Of a stretch of DNA of 64,000 nucleotides, positions 53,123 to 60,174 are shown piece by piece. Made by a program: the position numbers and the translations under genes. Below the pieces are notes generated by a model. That model saw nothing but the letters and a program-made list of their open reading frames with translations, was not told the DNA's origin and ran no database searches. How positions within the stretch are numbered: position 1 is the first letter of the stretch; each line of letters starts with the position of its first letter. Location: assembly GCA_938030735.1 (NCBI GenBank), contig CALHIM010000006.1, forward strand, positions 53,693 through 117,692. The letters are read 5' to 3'. Origin of the DNA: an uncultured bacterium. Its GTDB lineage: Bacteria > Patescibacteriota > Saccharimonadia > Saccharimonadales > Saccharimonadaceae.

Positions 53123-53410
53123 TTACTTGTTTTGGTTTAAATTTCGAATAGTCTCAACTAATTTGTCGTGATTTACTTTCGTATTAGCTTCACCTTGTTT
53201 CATACCAAAGTAGAAAGCTAAACCTGCGATTACAGCAGTGTAAATTACAATTGTTTTAATTGTTTCGATTAATTTTTTCCAGTTAAATTTCTTAATGTTT
53301 TTCATTTTATTTTCTCCTTTTTGTGTTTTTGGTTTGAGTTCAATTTTCGAGTTCTTGATTTTTTCGAACTCTTTTTCTTTTTCAAACTCAGTTTCGTTAA
53401 TATTTTTCAT
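53123..53410 (-). CDS. Holin-like single-span protein with two possible starts
   Basis: From ATG 53410 the product is 95 residues; from ATG 53305 it is 60. The internal ATG has the better ribosome site (AAGGAG, 6 nt spacing). Both products include one transmembrane helix (TIVIYTAVIAGLAFYFGM) and a short hydrophilic tail; the longer form adds 35 charged residues. Both starts begin M-K-N-I. The position before a transglycosylase gene makes a holin likely, and two starts recall holin/antiholin pairs, but this is inference. Confidence 0.65.
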   Translation of the reverse strand: MKNINETEFEKEKEFEKIKNSKIELKPKTQKGENKMKNIKKFNWKKLIETIKTIVIYTAVIAGLAFYFGMKQGEANTKVNHDKLVETIRNLNQNK

Positions 53411-53422
53411 AAAAATCTTTCT

Positions 53423-53487
53423 TCATTAGCTCAGCTAGGCCGATAGTAAAAGGTGGGCAACCTATCAGCCCGACAGAGCTAATGAAA
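53423..53487 (-). promoter_or_regulatory. Structured leader of the lysis cassette
   Basis: TTCATTAGCT/AGCTAATGAA closes a structure with inner GGC-GATAG/CTATC-GCC pairing and a GGT/ACC tip. It ends 12 nt before the first holin start and could mask that start. The remaining stretch 53488-53684 holds no gene I can support, only an AT-rich possible promoter region. Confidence 0.55.
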
Positions 53488-53684
53488 TTATTTCACTATT
53501 CATTAAACTATTGGCTCGCAATCTTTAATCTTTACTATTTTTGCGGTTTCCATTCAGCGAGAGTGAAAATTTATATCTTATATTCATACTTTTTACCAAA
53601 TTATTAAGGTTTAAATTGATTAGTAGAGTTTTTCTTATCTCTATGAGACTTTGCTATATGGGCAACGCCTCAATTGAAATAACA

Positions 53685-53714
53685 AAAGGAGCACCCCCTG
53701 CAGTAGGTGCCCCT
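53685..53714 (-). terminator. Second terminator downstream of tRNA-Gly
   Basis: GGGGCACC/GGTGCTCC stem (one mismatch), followed on the - strand by TTTTGTTATTT. Confidence 0.7.
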
Positions 53715-53724
53715 TAAAACAAAA

Positions 53725-53760
53725 GAAAAAAACTACTGCAAGGTAGTCCTTACAGTAGTA
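53725..53760 (-). terminator. tRNA-Gly terminator
   Basis: ACTACTG/CAGTAGT stem followed on the - strand by seven T, 15 nt after the CCA end of tRNA-Gly. Confidence 0.85.
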
Positions 53761-53774
53761 TAATTAGCAATTTC

Positions 53775-53850
53775 TGGTGCGGGTTAGGAGACTCTAACTC
53801 CTGGCCTCTTCCATGGCAAGGAAGCGCTCTAACAACTGAGCTAAACCCGC
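53775..53850 (-). tRNA. tRNA-Gly (anticodon GCC), CCA encoded, atypical D/T loops
   Basis: A 76-nt cloverleaf: GCGGGTT/AACCCGC acceptor, D-arm GCTC/GAGC, anticodon stem CTTCC/GGAAG with loop TTGCCAT (GCC), T-stem AGGAG/CTCCT, then ACCA. The T loop reads TTAGAGT (A at position 56 instead of C) and the D loop AGTTGTTA (T instead of G19). Its 3' half is the right repeat of the island. Confidence 0.92.
53780..53816. repeat. Right attachment-site repeat (attR-like) within tRNA-Gly
   Basis: 37 bp matching the left copy at 46536-46572 with one mismatch, spanning from the anticodon loop to the acceptor stem of tRNA-Gly. It begins in the anticodon loop, a usual crossover site for tyrosine integrases. 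Confidence 0.88.
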
Positions 53851-53898
53851 GTATGTTTTAATTTTACCAAAAAACATTGTTCAAGTCAACACTTTCCA

Positions 53899-55044
53899 TT
53901 AAAATTCTTTCAAAAAATTAATAATCCAAGTTTTATATTTCAAAAGCTTATCTATATATATAAATTCATTCTGGTGATGAGCCTCATCCCATTCACCAGG
54001 GCCAAAAACAACTACTTGAGCATTTTTTAACCCATTCACAAATTCACCCTGGTCAGTTGCTCCTGGGCTAACCATAATTGATTTTTCACTTAATTTTGAA
54101 ACCTTCAAAATATTTTCAATAACCCTTGATTTTTTTGAAACAAGGCTTGAAGGAACCGGCTCACTATGATATTCCCAGTTAAAATCATATTTTTCGGCCA
54201 ATAAATTGAAGGCATTTTCAAAATCAGAGTCAAGTTCAGGCGTGGTTCGAATATCTAGAATCAATTCGGCAGAAGGTGCAGTTTTATTTGGACTTTTATC
54301 TTCACCAGATTTCAATGAAGTTGGAACCAAACTTGGCGAACCTAAAAAATCGTTCGAAAAACTTTCTTGCCAATTTTTAAAAATATCATTGATTTGCGAT
54401 AGAAAGAATGAAGCTTTCGAAAGCGCAGATTTCTGAAAATTCGCCTGTTGTGAAGCATGGCCACTTTCGCCTTTAAATTTTAATCGAACAAAACGATTTC
54501 CACGATGGCCAATTTCAATATTTTCACAATTTGTTGGTTCAGCAATTACTCCAAAAAATTCGCTATAATCAAAATCTTTTCGTTCATTCAACCATTTCAC
54601 AAAATTTCGACTTCCACGGCCATCAATTTCTTCATTCGAAACTGCAACTAGCCAAAGGTCAAAATTACTTTCGAAATTATTTTCTTTGGCAAATTCAAGA
54701 CCAGCAATAAATTGAGCCGCCAATCCACCTTTCATATCACTCGCGCCCAAGCCAATAATTTTTCCGTTCATTTCAGTCGCTTCCCAAGGTGATTTCTTCC
54801 AAGCTCGCAAATCACCAGCCGAAACTGTATCAATGTGTCCCGTCAAAATAATTGCTCGACTACTTTTTGAAAACTCATTTCCATTTGTTCTAATTTTTAA
54901 AACACCAGCCGCAAAATCTTTATTTTGCCAAACTTCGGCCGAATTCTCCCGCAAAAAATCTGCCAAAAATTCTAAAATCTCCGTCTCATTTCCAGAAACA
55001 CTCTCGATTTCAATAAGTTTTTTTGTTAGCTCAATTTCGTTCAT
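53899..55044 (-). CDS. M20-family metallopeptidase (DapE/ArgE-like)
   Basis: This 381-residue zinc hydrolase has LTGHIDTVSAGD (zinc ligands), LGASDMKGGLAA (bridging Asp), SNEEIDGRGS (catalytic Glu-Glu) and a C-terminal His (AHHQNEFIYID), with a central dimerisation domain. The family includes succinyl-diaminopimelate desuccinylase, acetylornithine deacetylase and peptidases. No dap or arg genes accompany it, so a peptidase or general deacylase is as likely as DapE. The next gene upstream starts 9 nt away on the same strand. Confidence 0.88.
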   Translation of the reverse strand: MNEIELTKKLIEIESVSGNETEILEFLADFLRENSAEVWQNKDFAAGVLKIRTNGNEFSKSSRAIILTGHIDTVSAGDLRAWKKSPWEATEMNGKIIGLGASDMKGGLAAQFIAGLEFAKENNFESNFDLWLVAVSNEEIDGRGSRNFVKWLNERKDFDYSEFFGVIAEPTNCENIEIGHRGNRFVRLKFKGESGHASQQANFQKSALSKASFFLSQINDIFKNWQESFSNDFLGSPSLVPTSLKSGEDKSPNKTAPSAELILDIRTTPELDSDFENAFNLLAEKYDFNWEYHSEPVPSSLVSKKSRVIENILKVSKLSEKSIMVSPGATDQGEFVNGLKNAQVVVFGPGEWDEAHHQNEFIYIDKLLKYKTWIINFLKEF

Positions 55045-55052
55045 TTCAACCT

Positions 55053-55997
55053 CTATAAAATCTCAATTATTTTATCGCTTATCTTCGCTTCAATAGTTTG
55101 CACTTTTTTAATTTTGCAAACCTCGCCTTCAATTTGAATTACAATATTTTGTGGTTTTCGAAAAGCTATCTCTACACGATCGGCCCTTTTAAGCGGAATT
55201 TTACCAAAAAAACCTTTCATTAAAAACGGAGAATTACGTATAAGTCCTGCTGAATTTAAGACTTCAAATCCAAAATTATCGCTATCTTTTTTATTAATTG
55301 AGCTTCGCATAATCCTCGCCATCCTTGGCCCATTCATAAAAACAATATCAGTTGGATTTTGTGGAATATTTAAAAAATCTTCATCGTTAATTTTAATTTT
55401 CGAAAGATTTAAAATGTGATTACGGCAATGTTTAAAATAAAATCGCGTTGCAGCAGAAAGCGAAAGAATTAAACGTATATTTCGATTATAAACCTTTTTT
55501 AAAACCTTTCTGATTCTTCCCCCTTCGAAAATTTCAGCCATTTCAGCAGTCAAGCCAACCGTTGCATAAAGTGGCGCATATCTAAAAAATTCACCATTAA
55601 TTCTCAATTCAATTGGTCTAATTTTAGCTTGAATCTTTAGTGTTTCGAAAGACTTAATTGCTGCTTTTCCACTATTTTTTGAAAAGCTGTGAGCATAATC
55701 GTTGAAGTTCCCAAATCCTGTAAATTTAATTTTTATGTTCTTTTTTCCAGAAATAGCCACAGCATTTGCTGCAATATGCGCCGTTCCATCGCCGCCAGCA
55801 ACTAGAATAATATCATCGTCCTCCAAACCTTTTGCCATTTCACGAGCATTTTCTATAGGTGAAGTTGGTTGAATTTCAAAAGTTTTAAAACTGCCTTTTT
55901 CGAAATGAGTTTCATCTAAAAAAGGCAAAATCTTTTTTCGAATCAGTTCGAAACCGCTTGAACGAGGATTTACAACAAGTGTAAGATTTTTCTTCAT
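55053..55997 (-). CDS. Diacylglycerol kinase-family lipid kinase
   Basis: This 314-residue protein begins with a VVNPRSSG segment and contains VAGGDGTAHIAANAV, the GGDGT nucleotide-binding motif of the DAGK catalytic family (DgkB/YegS/sphingosine kinase type). The C-terminal domain carries the usual beta-sandwich with VIQIEGEV near the end. It phosphorylates a lipid, possibly diacylglycerol, at the membrane surface. A TAAAAT box ends 9 nt before the ATG. Confidence 0.88.
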   Translation of the reverse strand: MKKNLTLVVNPRSSGFELIRKKILPFLDETHFEKGSFKTFEIQPTSPIENAREMAKGLEDDDIILVAGGDGTAHIAANAVAISGKKNIKIKFTGFGNFNDYAHSFSKNSGKAAIKSFETLKIQAKIRPIELRINGEFFRYAPLYATVGLTAEMAEIFEGGRIRKVLKKVYNRNIRLILSLSAATRFYFKHCRNHILNLSKIKINDEDFLNIPQNPTDIVFMNGPRMARIMRSSINKKDSDNFGFEVLNSAGLIRNSPFLMKGFFGKIPLKRADRVEIAFRKPQNIVIQIEGEVCKIKKVQTIEAKISDKIIEIL

Positions 55998-56043
55998 ATT
56001 GGTATTATTTTACCATATTTTTGTTTTTTCAACAAATATAAGA

Positions 56044-56829
56044 TTATTTCTTCTTTAGCTCAAGCGTTCTTGGGGCGACAAATCCAATCAAAACAATCGC
56101 CATCAAAACTGCAAAGCCGCACATAATTGACGGAATTCCTTCAATCGTAGATGGGTTTACAATATTCACAATTGTTGTTGGTAAAATAAACGCAATATAC
56201 CCACTAATCAAACATTTTAAAGCTGATATTTTTCGAAGGTTTTCGCTATTTATAATTTCATTAAGTTTTTTAGAATGTGAAATAAATATCCGCAAAATTC
56301 CACGATTATTTTCTCTTGACATCTTCGAAATCTGACTCCAACAGAAAAATACCGCTACAAAAAGCCATCCATAATAATAAAGCGTATAAAGTAATGTCGC
56401 AACTCCATTTGGTGTATTAAAAACTGAATAGTTCGATCGACAAGTATTTTCTCCGGTAAAAACACTTTTGCTTACAAATACAAAATAGATTGAAAAAAGC
56501 ACACAAGTTAAATAAGAAGTTTTCACCAAAATACCTGCTTTTTTACCAGAAATTTCGTGCGCTAAATGTAGACCAAGTGGCGGTAAAAGCGTTATTGCAA
56601 GATAGCCAAACCTAGCCCAATCCATTCCAGAAAAATGTTCCGTTCCGCAAACCATAAATTCAGCCGCTTGAAAGCCCGCCAAACTCATTAAAAGTAAAAT
56701 AATTAGCGTGCGAATTTTACTTGGCTTATATTTAAAAATTGCAAATGCCGCTGAAAAACTTTCGAAAATAAAAGTAATTAACATTACGGTTGGCGAGAAG
56801 CAATAAAGTCTAGAGGATTTTTTATTCAT
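56044..56829 (-). CDS. Polytopic membrane protein of unknown function
   Basis: This 261-residue protein has about seven hydrophobic helices with short charged loops and ends in a cytoplasmic LELKKK. The layout (TVMLITFIFESFSAAFAIF first, LITLLPPLGLHLAHEISG later) recalls seven-helix sensory input domains, but no kinase domain follows. I place the start at 56829, where a TAAAAT box ends 10 nt upstream; a longer 45-codon extension runs through the terminator and into the next gene and is rejected. Confidence 0.7.
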   Translation of the reverse strand: MNKKSSRLYCFSPTVMLITFIFESFSAAFAIFKYKPSKIRTLIILLLMSLAGFQAAEFMVCGTEHFSGMDWARFGYLAITLLPPLGLHLAHEISGKKAGILVKTSYLTCVLFSIYFVFVSKSVFTGENTCRSNYSVFNTPNGVATLLYTLYYYGWLFVAVFFCWSQISKMSRENNRGILRIFISHSKKLNEIINSENLRKISALKCLISGYIAFILPTTIVNIVNPSTIEGIPSIMCGFAVLMAIVLIGFVAPRTLELKKK

Positions 56830-56870
56830 AATAATTACGATTTTACCAATATTTTCACAAAAATACAATA

Positions 56871-56894
56871 AAAAATGCCCAATTACGGGCATTT
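56871..56894 (-). terminator. Terminator of the 101-aa gene
   Basis: AAATGCCC/GGGCATTT stem with a 6-nt loop and a T tract on the - strand. Confidence 0.87.
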
Positions 56895-56902
56895 GATGAA
56901 TG

Positions 56903-57208
56903 TTATTTATAGTCGCCAATATGTTCAATATAACTGTTAGTAAAAGATTCGTCATATTGGCCACTCACAAAAATGTAATGACCATCAATTGAAGTCCAGC
57001 CAGAGAATCTGCAATATCCATCAAACTTCTCTATAAAGTTCGGAACAATCTTAATTGATTGAAGATTTTCCAACCGAATCTGAACAAAGAAATACTCACC
57101 ACTATCCGGATTTCCCTTGCTCGTTCTGTGCATATTATTGTCAGCTTTCCGACAAAATGAATCGTAATTTTCACCGCCAATAATCTTCTTCATATCTGAA
57201 TCTACCAT
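56903..57208 (-). CDS. Hypothetical protein
   Basis: This 101-residue soluble protein is not recognised. It has a basic N-terminal part and a beta-rich centre (YFFVQIRLENLQSIKIVPNF, then GYCRFSGWTSIDGHYIF). A strong AGGAGGT site lies 7 nt before the ATG, like that of the 231-aa gene at 23479 and unlike the leaderless majority. It lacks TTCGAA. These features suggest a different history from the backbone. Confidence 0.6.
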   Translation of the reverse strand: MVDSDMKKIIGGENYDSFCRKADNNMHRTSKGNPDSGEYFFVQIRLENLQSIKIVPNFIEKFDGYCRFSGWTSIDGHYIFVSGQYDESFTNSYIEHIGDYK

Positions 57209-57290
57209 TTTTGGTACCTCCTAAAAGAACTATGATATCTATATTCTACCATATAATTCTTAGTTTTTCAAGCGTTTGAAAAGTGTAGTT

Positions 57291-58745
57291 TTAATTTTCG
57301 GTTGTCATATTTAGACGATTTATCGAAAATCCGCCAGAGTCATTTTTAACAAAACTATAAATATATTTATTATCATTAGAAAGCGTAAATGGAAGATTTG
57401 AAACTGCCCGCGAAAGAATTTGTTTATTCATTCCATCAAAATCATAAATTGCCATTCTTTCACCTTCAAAATCACCCAAAATAAAATCATCAAGCCATTT
57501 TATCTTACCATCATTTGATACAGAGAACTGATATTCATTCCGTGTTTCAATATCAAAAGAATAAACATCTTTGCCCTTTTTCGCAACTAGAATCCGAGAC
57601 TCGCCATTTAGCTTTAAATAATCTGGCGAAAATTTCAAATTAAGTGTTTTGGTTAAATGCATTTTTTCTGTCCAGCTAGCAGATTTATAAATATCAATTT
57701 TTGAATCTTGCCCAATATAAACGTAACTCTCTCGATAATATCGCCCAATCGCAACCTTTGGTTGATTTTTTATATTTTTTGCAATCTCAATATTTTTATC
57801 ATTTTTTCGAAGACCGACCGAAAAATCATTACTCGTTGTTTTTTTCTCAACATAAACAATATTCTCTTTATCATAAAGTTCAAAATCAACAACATCATTC
57901 AAAATTGCCGCAGAAATTGTACTATTCGAAAGATTGACTTCTCGTAAATCCGATCCGGAAATTCCAATAAGTTTAGTTAATTCATCATTTGAAGGTATAA
58001 TTTTCGAAAAATCAATATGGAATTTTTGAGTTAAATTAATAGATTCATCTGGATTTTCAAAATTCAAAATAAGCCATTCAAGTTTATTGCCATTTTTAAA
58101 ACTTAAGAGTGCTTTTTTATTATCGTTTGAAGCTTTCAAAAATTGCAAATTTTCTGCAATTTTATAAAAATTAGTTTGATTTATACTTTTATTATTTTGC
58201 AAATCACGCTCAAAAATATTCGAGTTAAAATTAATTCTCGAGATTTTTGGCTCACTTAAAGAAATATCAACTAGCCAAAAAGCCGCTTCACCATTGTTGT
58301 CTTCATAAATTACAAAAATCTTCTTTTTATCTGGTGAAACTTGAGCAGATTTTAAATTTAAAATATTTAGAAAACTCTTTTCATTAAGTTGTTTTGGAAT
58401 CAATCTTGCATAATTTAGCCATAAGATTTCACCAACTTTAACTTCAGCACGCCGCCACCAAGTTTTATAGCCTTCTTTCCAGATTGAAAATTCGTGATTT
58501 CCTGGTTTTGCGAGTATTTTTGTAGGTGTTCCTTCTGGCAATTTTTTTTTGTCAATTTCGGCAATTGAATTCAAAACTGAAGAATTAAATTGAACTAAAC
58601 CAGTTTGTTGAACTTCAAATTTTTCATCAAGCCGCCAGCCTTGCGTTAAGAAAACCAAAATTAAAACAATACCAAAAACAGTTGCCGTCATCGCAAGGTT
58701 TTTGAAGAAGACGAGTGCATTTTCCTTCCTTCGAGAAATCTTCAT
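57291..58745 (-). CDS. Membrane-anchored PEGA-like/beta-propeller-like surface protein
   Basis: This 484-residue protein has an N-terminal transmembrane helix (about residues 15-37), a PEGA-like module (GTPTKILAKPGNHEFSIWKEGYKTWWRR, about 70-97), and a long extracytoplasmic region with repeated VSPDKKKIFVIYEDN-like strands typical of propeller blades. I use the ATG at 58745 (MKISRR), because a TATAAT box ends 9 nt before it. It probably binds cell-wall or protein partners outside the membrane; no enzyme motif is seen. Confidence 0.72.
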   Translation of the reverse strand: MKISRRKENALVFFKNLAMTATVFGIVLILVFLTQGWRLDEKFEVQQTGLVQFNSSVLNSIAEIDKKKLPEGTPTKILAKPGNHEFSIWKEGYKTWWRRAEVKVGEILWLNYARLIPKQLNEKSFLNILNLKSAQVSPDKKKIFVIYEDNNGEAAFWLVDISLSEPKISRINFNSNIFERDLQNNKSINQTNFYKIAENLQFLKASNDNKKALLSFKNGNKLEWLILNFENPDESINLTQKFHIDFSKIIPSNDELTKLIGISGSDLREVNLSNSTISAAILNDVVDFELYDKENIVYVEKKTTSNDFSVGLRKNDKNIEIAKNIKNQPKVAIGRYYRESYVYIGQDSKIDIYKSASWTEKMHLTKTLNLKFSPDYLKLNGESRILVAKKGKDVYSFDIETRNEYQFSVSNDGKIKWLDDFILGDFEGERMAIYDFDGMNKQILSRAVSNLPFTLSNDNKYIYSFVKNDSGGFSINRLNMTTEN

Positions 58746-58807
58746 ATTAAAATAATTATACCATAGTTTGGCCATTTTTAGCAAATAATATTTTCGAGAT
58801 AAAACTC

Positions 58808-58836
58808 TTGCGAAAGGCTTTTTTTGGTGCTAAAAT
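58808..58836 (+). promoter_or_regulatory. Promoter of eno
   Basis: TTGCGA and TAAAAT separated by 17 nt. The -10 box ends 6 nt before the eno ATG, predicting a leaderless mRNA. Confidence 0.75.
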
Positions 58837-58842
58837 GGAAAT

Positions 58843-60120
58843 ATGGAATACACAATTAAAGACATTAAAGGACGACAAATTTTAGACTCCCGCGGCAACC
58901 CAACAGTTGAGGCGGATGTAATTTTAGAAAACGGAGCTTTTGGCCGAGCAGCGGTTCCAAGTGGAGCATCAACAGGTTCAGGTGAAGCTCTTGAACTTCG
59001 CGACGGCGGTTCAGCTTTTGGCGGAAAAGCTGTAACAAAAGCTGTTTCAGCTGTAAATAATCAAATTCGTGAAGCCCTAATCAGCAAGAACGCCGAAGAT
59101 CAAGAGGTAATCGATAAAATCATGATTGAACTTGATGGCACAGAAAATAAATCTTCCCTCGGAGCAAATGCAATCCTAGCGGTTTCACTTGCTGCTGCAA
59201 AAGCTGTTGCAAATGCGAAAGGAATAGAACTTTGGCAATATATCGCCGAAAAAACAAACTCAACGCCAAATCTTCCGCTTCCTATGATGAATGTGATGAA
59301 TGGTGGTGCGCATGCCGGCTGGGCAACTGATATTCAAGAGTATATGATTATGCCAGTTGGTGCAAAAACTATTTTCGAAGCCGTTCAAATGGGCGCAGAA
59401 ACTTTCCACGCTTTAGCAAAAGTTTTAAAAACTAAAAATTACCCAACAACCGTTGGTGATGAAGGTGGCTATGCTCCAAAAGTTCAAAACGGAAACGAAG
59501 AACCACTTCAATTGATTTCAGAAGCTATTAAAGACGCTGGATATGAACTTGGTAAAGATATTGCCTTTGCTTCAGACCCCGCTTCAAGCGAATTCTATAA
59601 AGAAGAAAAGTACGATCTAAAAGCTAACGATGCAGTTCTTTCAAGCGAAGAGATGATTGAATTTTACGAAAATCTAACTTCGAAATATCCTTTTGTTTCG
59701 ATCGAAGATGGCTTGGCTGAAAATGACTGGGACGGTTGGAAGATTCTTACCGAAAAACTTGGTTCAAAAATTCAGCTTGTTGGCGACGACCTAATGGTTA
59801 CAAATTCGAAACTTCTCCAAAAATCAATTGATTTAGGTGTTGCGAACGCAATTCTTATTAAGCCAAATCAAATCGGATCTTTGACAGAGACAATCGAAGC
59901 TGTAAAATTAGCACAAAATAACGGCTACAATACTGTCATGAGCCACCGCTCAGGTGAAACTGAAGATGTGACGATTGCGCATTTAGCCGTAGGATTGGGC
60001 TGTGGGCAGATCAAAACTGGTTCACTTTCACGAACTGATCGAGTTGCAAAATATAATGAATTAATGCGAATTGCAGAAGCTCACCCAGAGCTTGAACTTG
60101 CAAAACCTTTCGAAAAATAA
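58843..60120 (+). CDS. eno: Enolase
   Basis: This 425-residue glycolytic enzyme converts 2-phosphoglycerate to phosphoenolpyruvate. It has [16 protein letters not shown], the GASTGSGEA loop, the metal ligand in SIEDGL, the catalytic lysine region [10 protein letters not shown] and SHRSGETED. It stands alone between divergent and convergent genes and is expressed from the promoter at 58808-58836 without a Shine-Dalgarno sequence. Confidence 0.97.
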   Translation: MEYTIKDIKGRQILDSRGNPTVEADVILENGAFGRAAVPSGASTGSGEALELRDGGSAFGGKAVTKAVSAVNNQIREALISKNAEDQEVIDKIMIELDGTENKSSLGANAILAVSLAAAKAVANAKGIELWQYIAEKTNSTPNLPLPMMNVMNGGAHAGWATDIQEYMIMPVGAKTIFEAVQMGAETFHALAKVLKTKNYPTTVGDEGGYAPKVQNGNEEPLQLISEAIKDAGYELGKDIAFASDPASSEFYKEEKYDLKANDAVLSSEEMIEFYENLTSKYPFVSIEDGLAENDWDGWKILTEKLGSKIQLVGDDLMVTNSKLLQKSIDLGVANAILIKPNQIGSLTETIEAVKLAQNNGYNTVMSHRSGETEDVTIAHLAVGLGCGQIKTGSLSRTDRVAKYNELMRIAEAHPELELAKPFEK

Positions 60121-60135
60121 TAATTTAGAACAATT

Positions 60136-60165
60136 AAAAATCTCCAGAATCTAACTGGAGATTTT
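60136..60165. terminator. Bidirectional terminator between eno and dnaE
   Basis: AAAATCTCCAG/CTGGAGATTTT stem with a 7-8-nt loop between convergent genes. Confidence 0.9.
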
Positions 60166-60174
60166 ATTTTACTT

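Larger units (their letters stand above)
46536..53816. mobile_element. Phage-derived island in tRNA-Gly(GCC)
   Basis: About 7.3 kb bounded by a 37-bp direct repeat with one mismatch; the right copy is the 3' half of intact tRNA-Gly(GCC). It encodes phage head-maturation, MuF and lysis functions, two polymorphic toxin domains and a Panacea-type toxin-antitoxin pair, all on the - strand, plus four small + strand RNA units. Only three TTCGAA motifs occur here versus about 3-4 per kb outside. No integrase, terminase, portal, tail or full capsid gene is visible. It is therefore a decayed prophage, a satellite needing help in trans, or a domesticated toxin locus. Confidence 0.85.

Noticed and set aside
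56830..56964. N-terminal extension of the seven-helix membrane protein
   Set aside because: It would cross a terminator and the end of the neighbouring gene; a -10 box fits the start at 56829.
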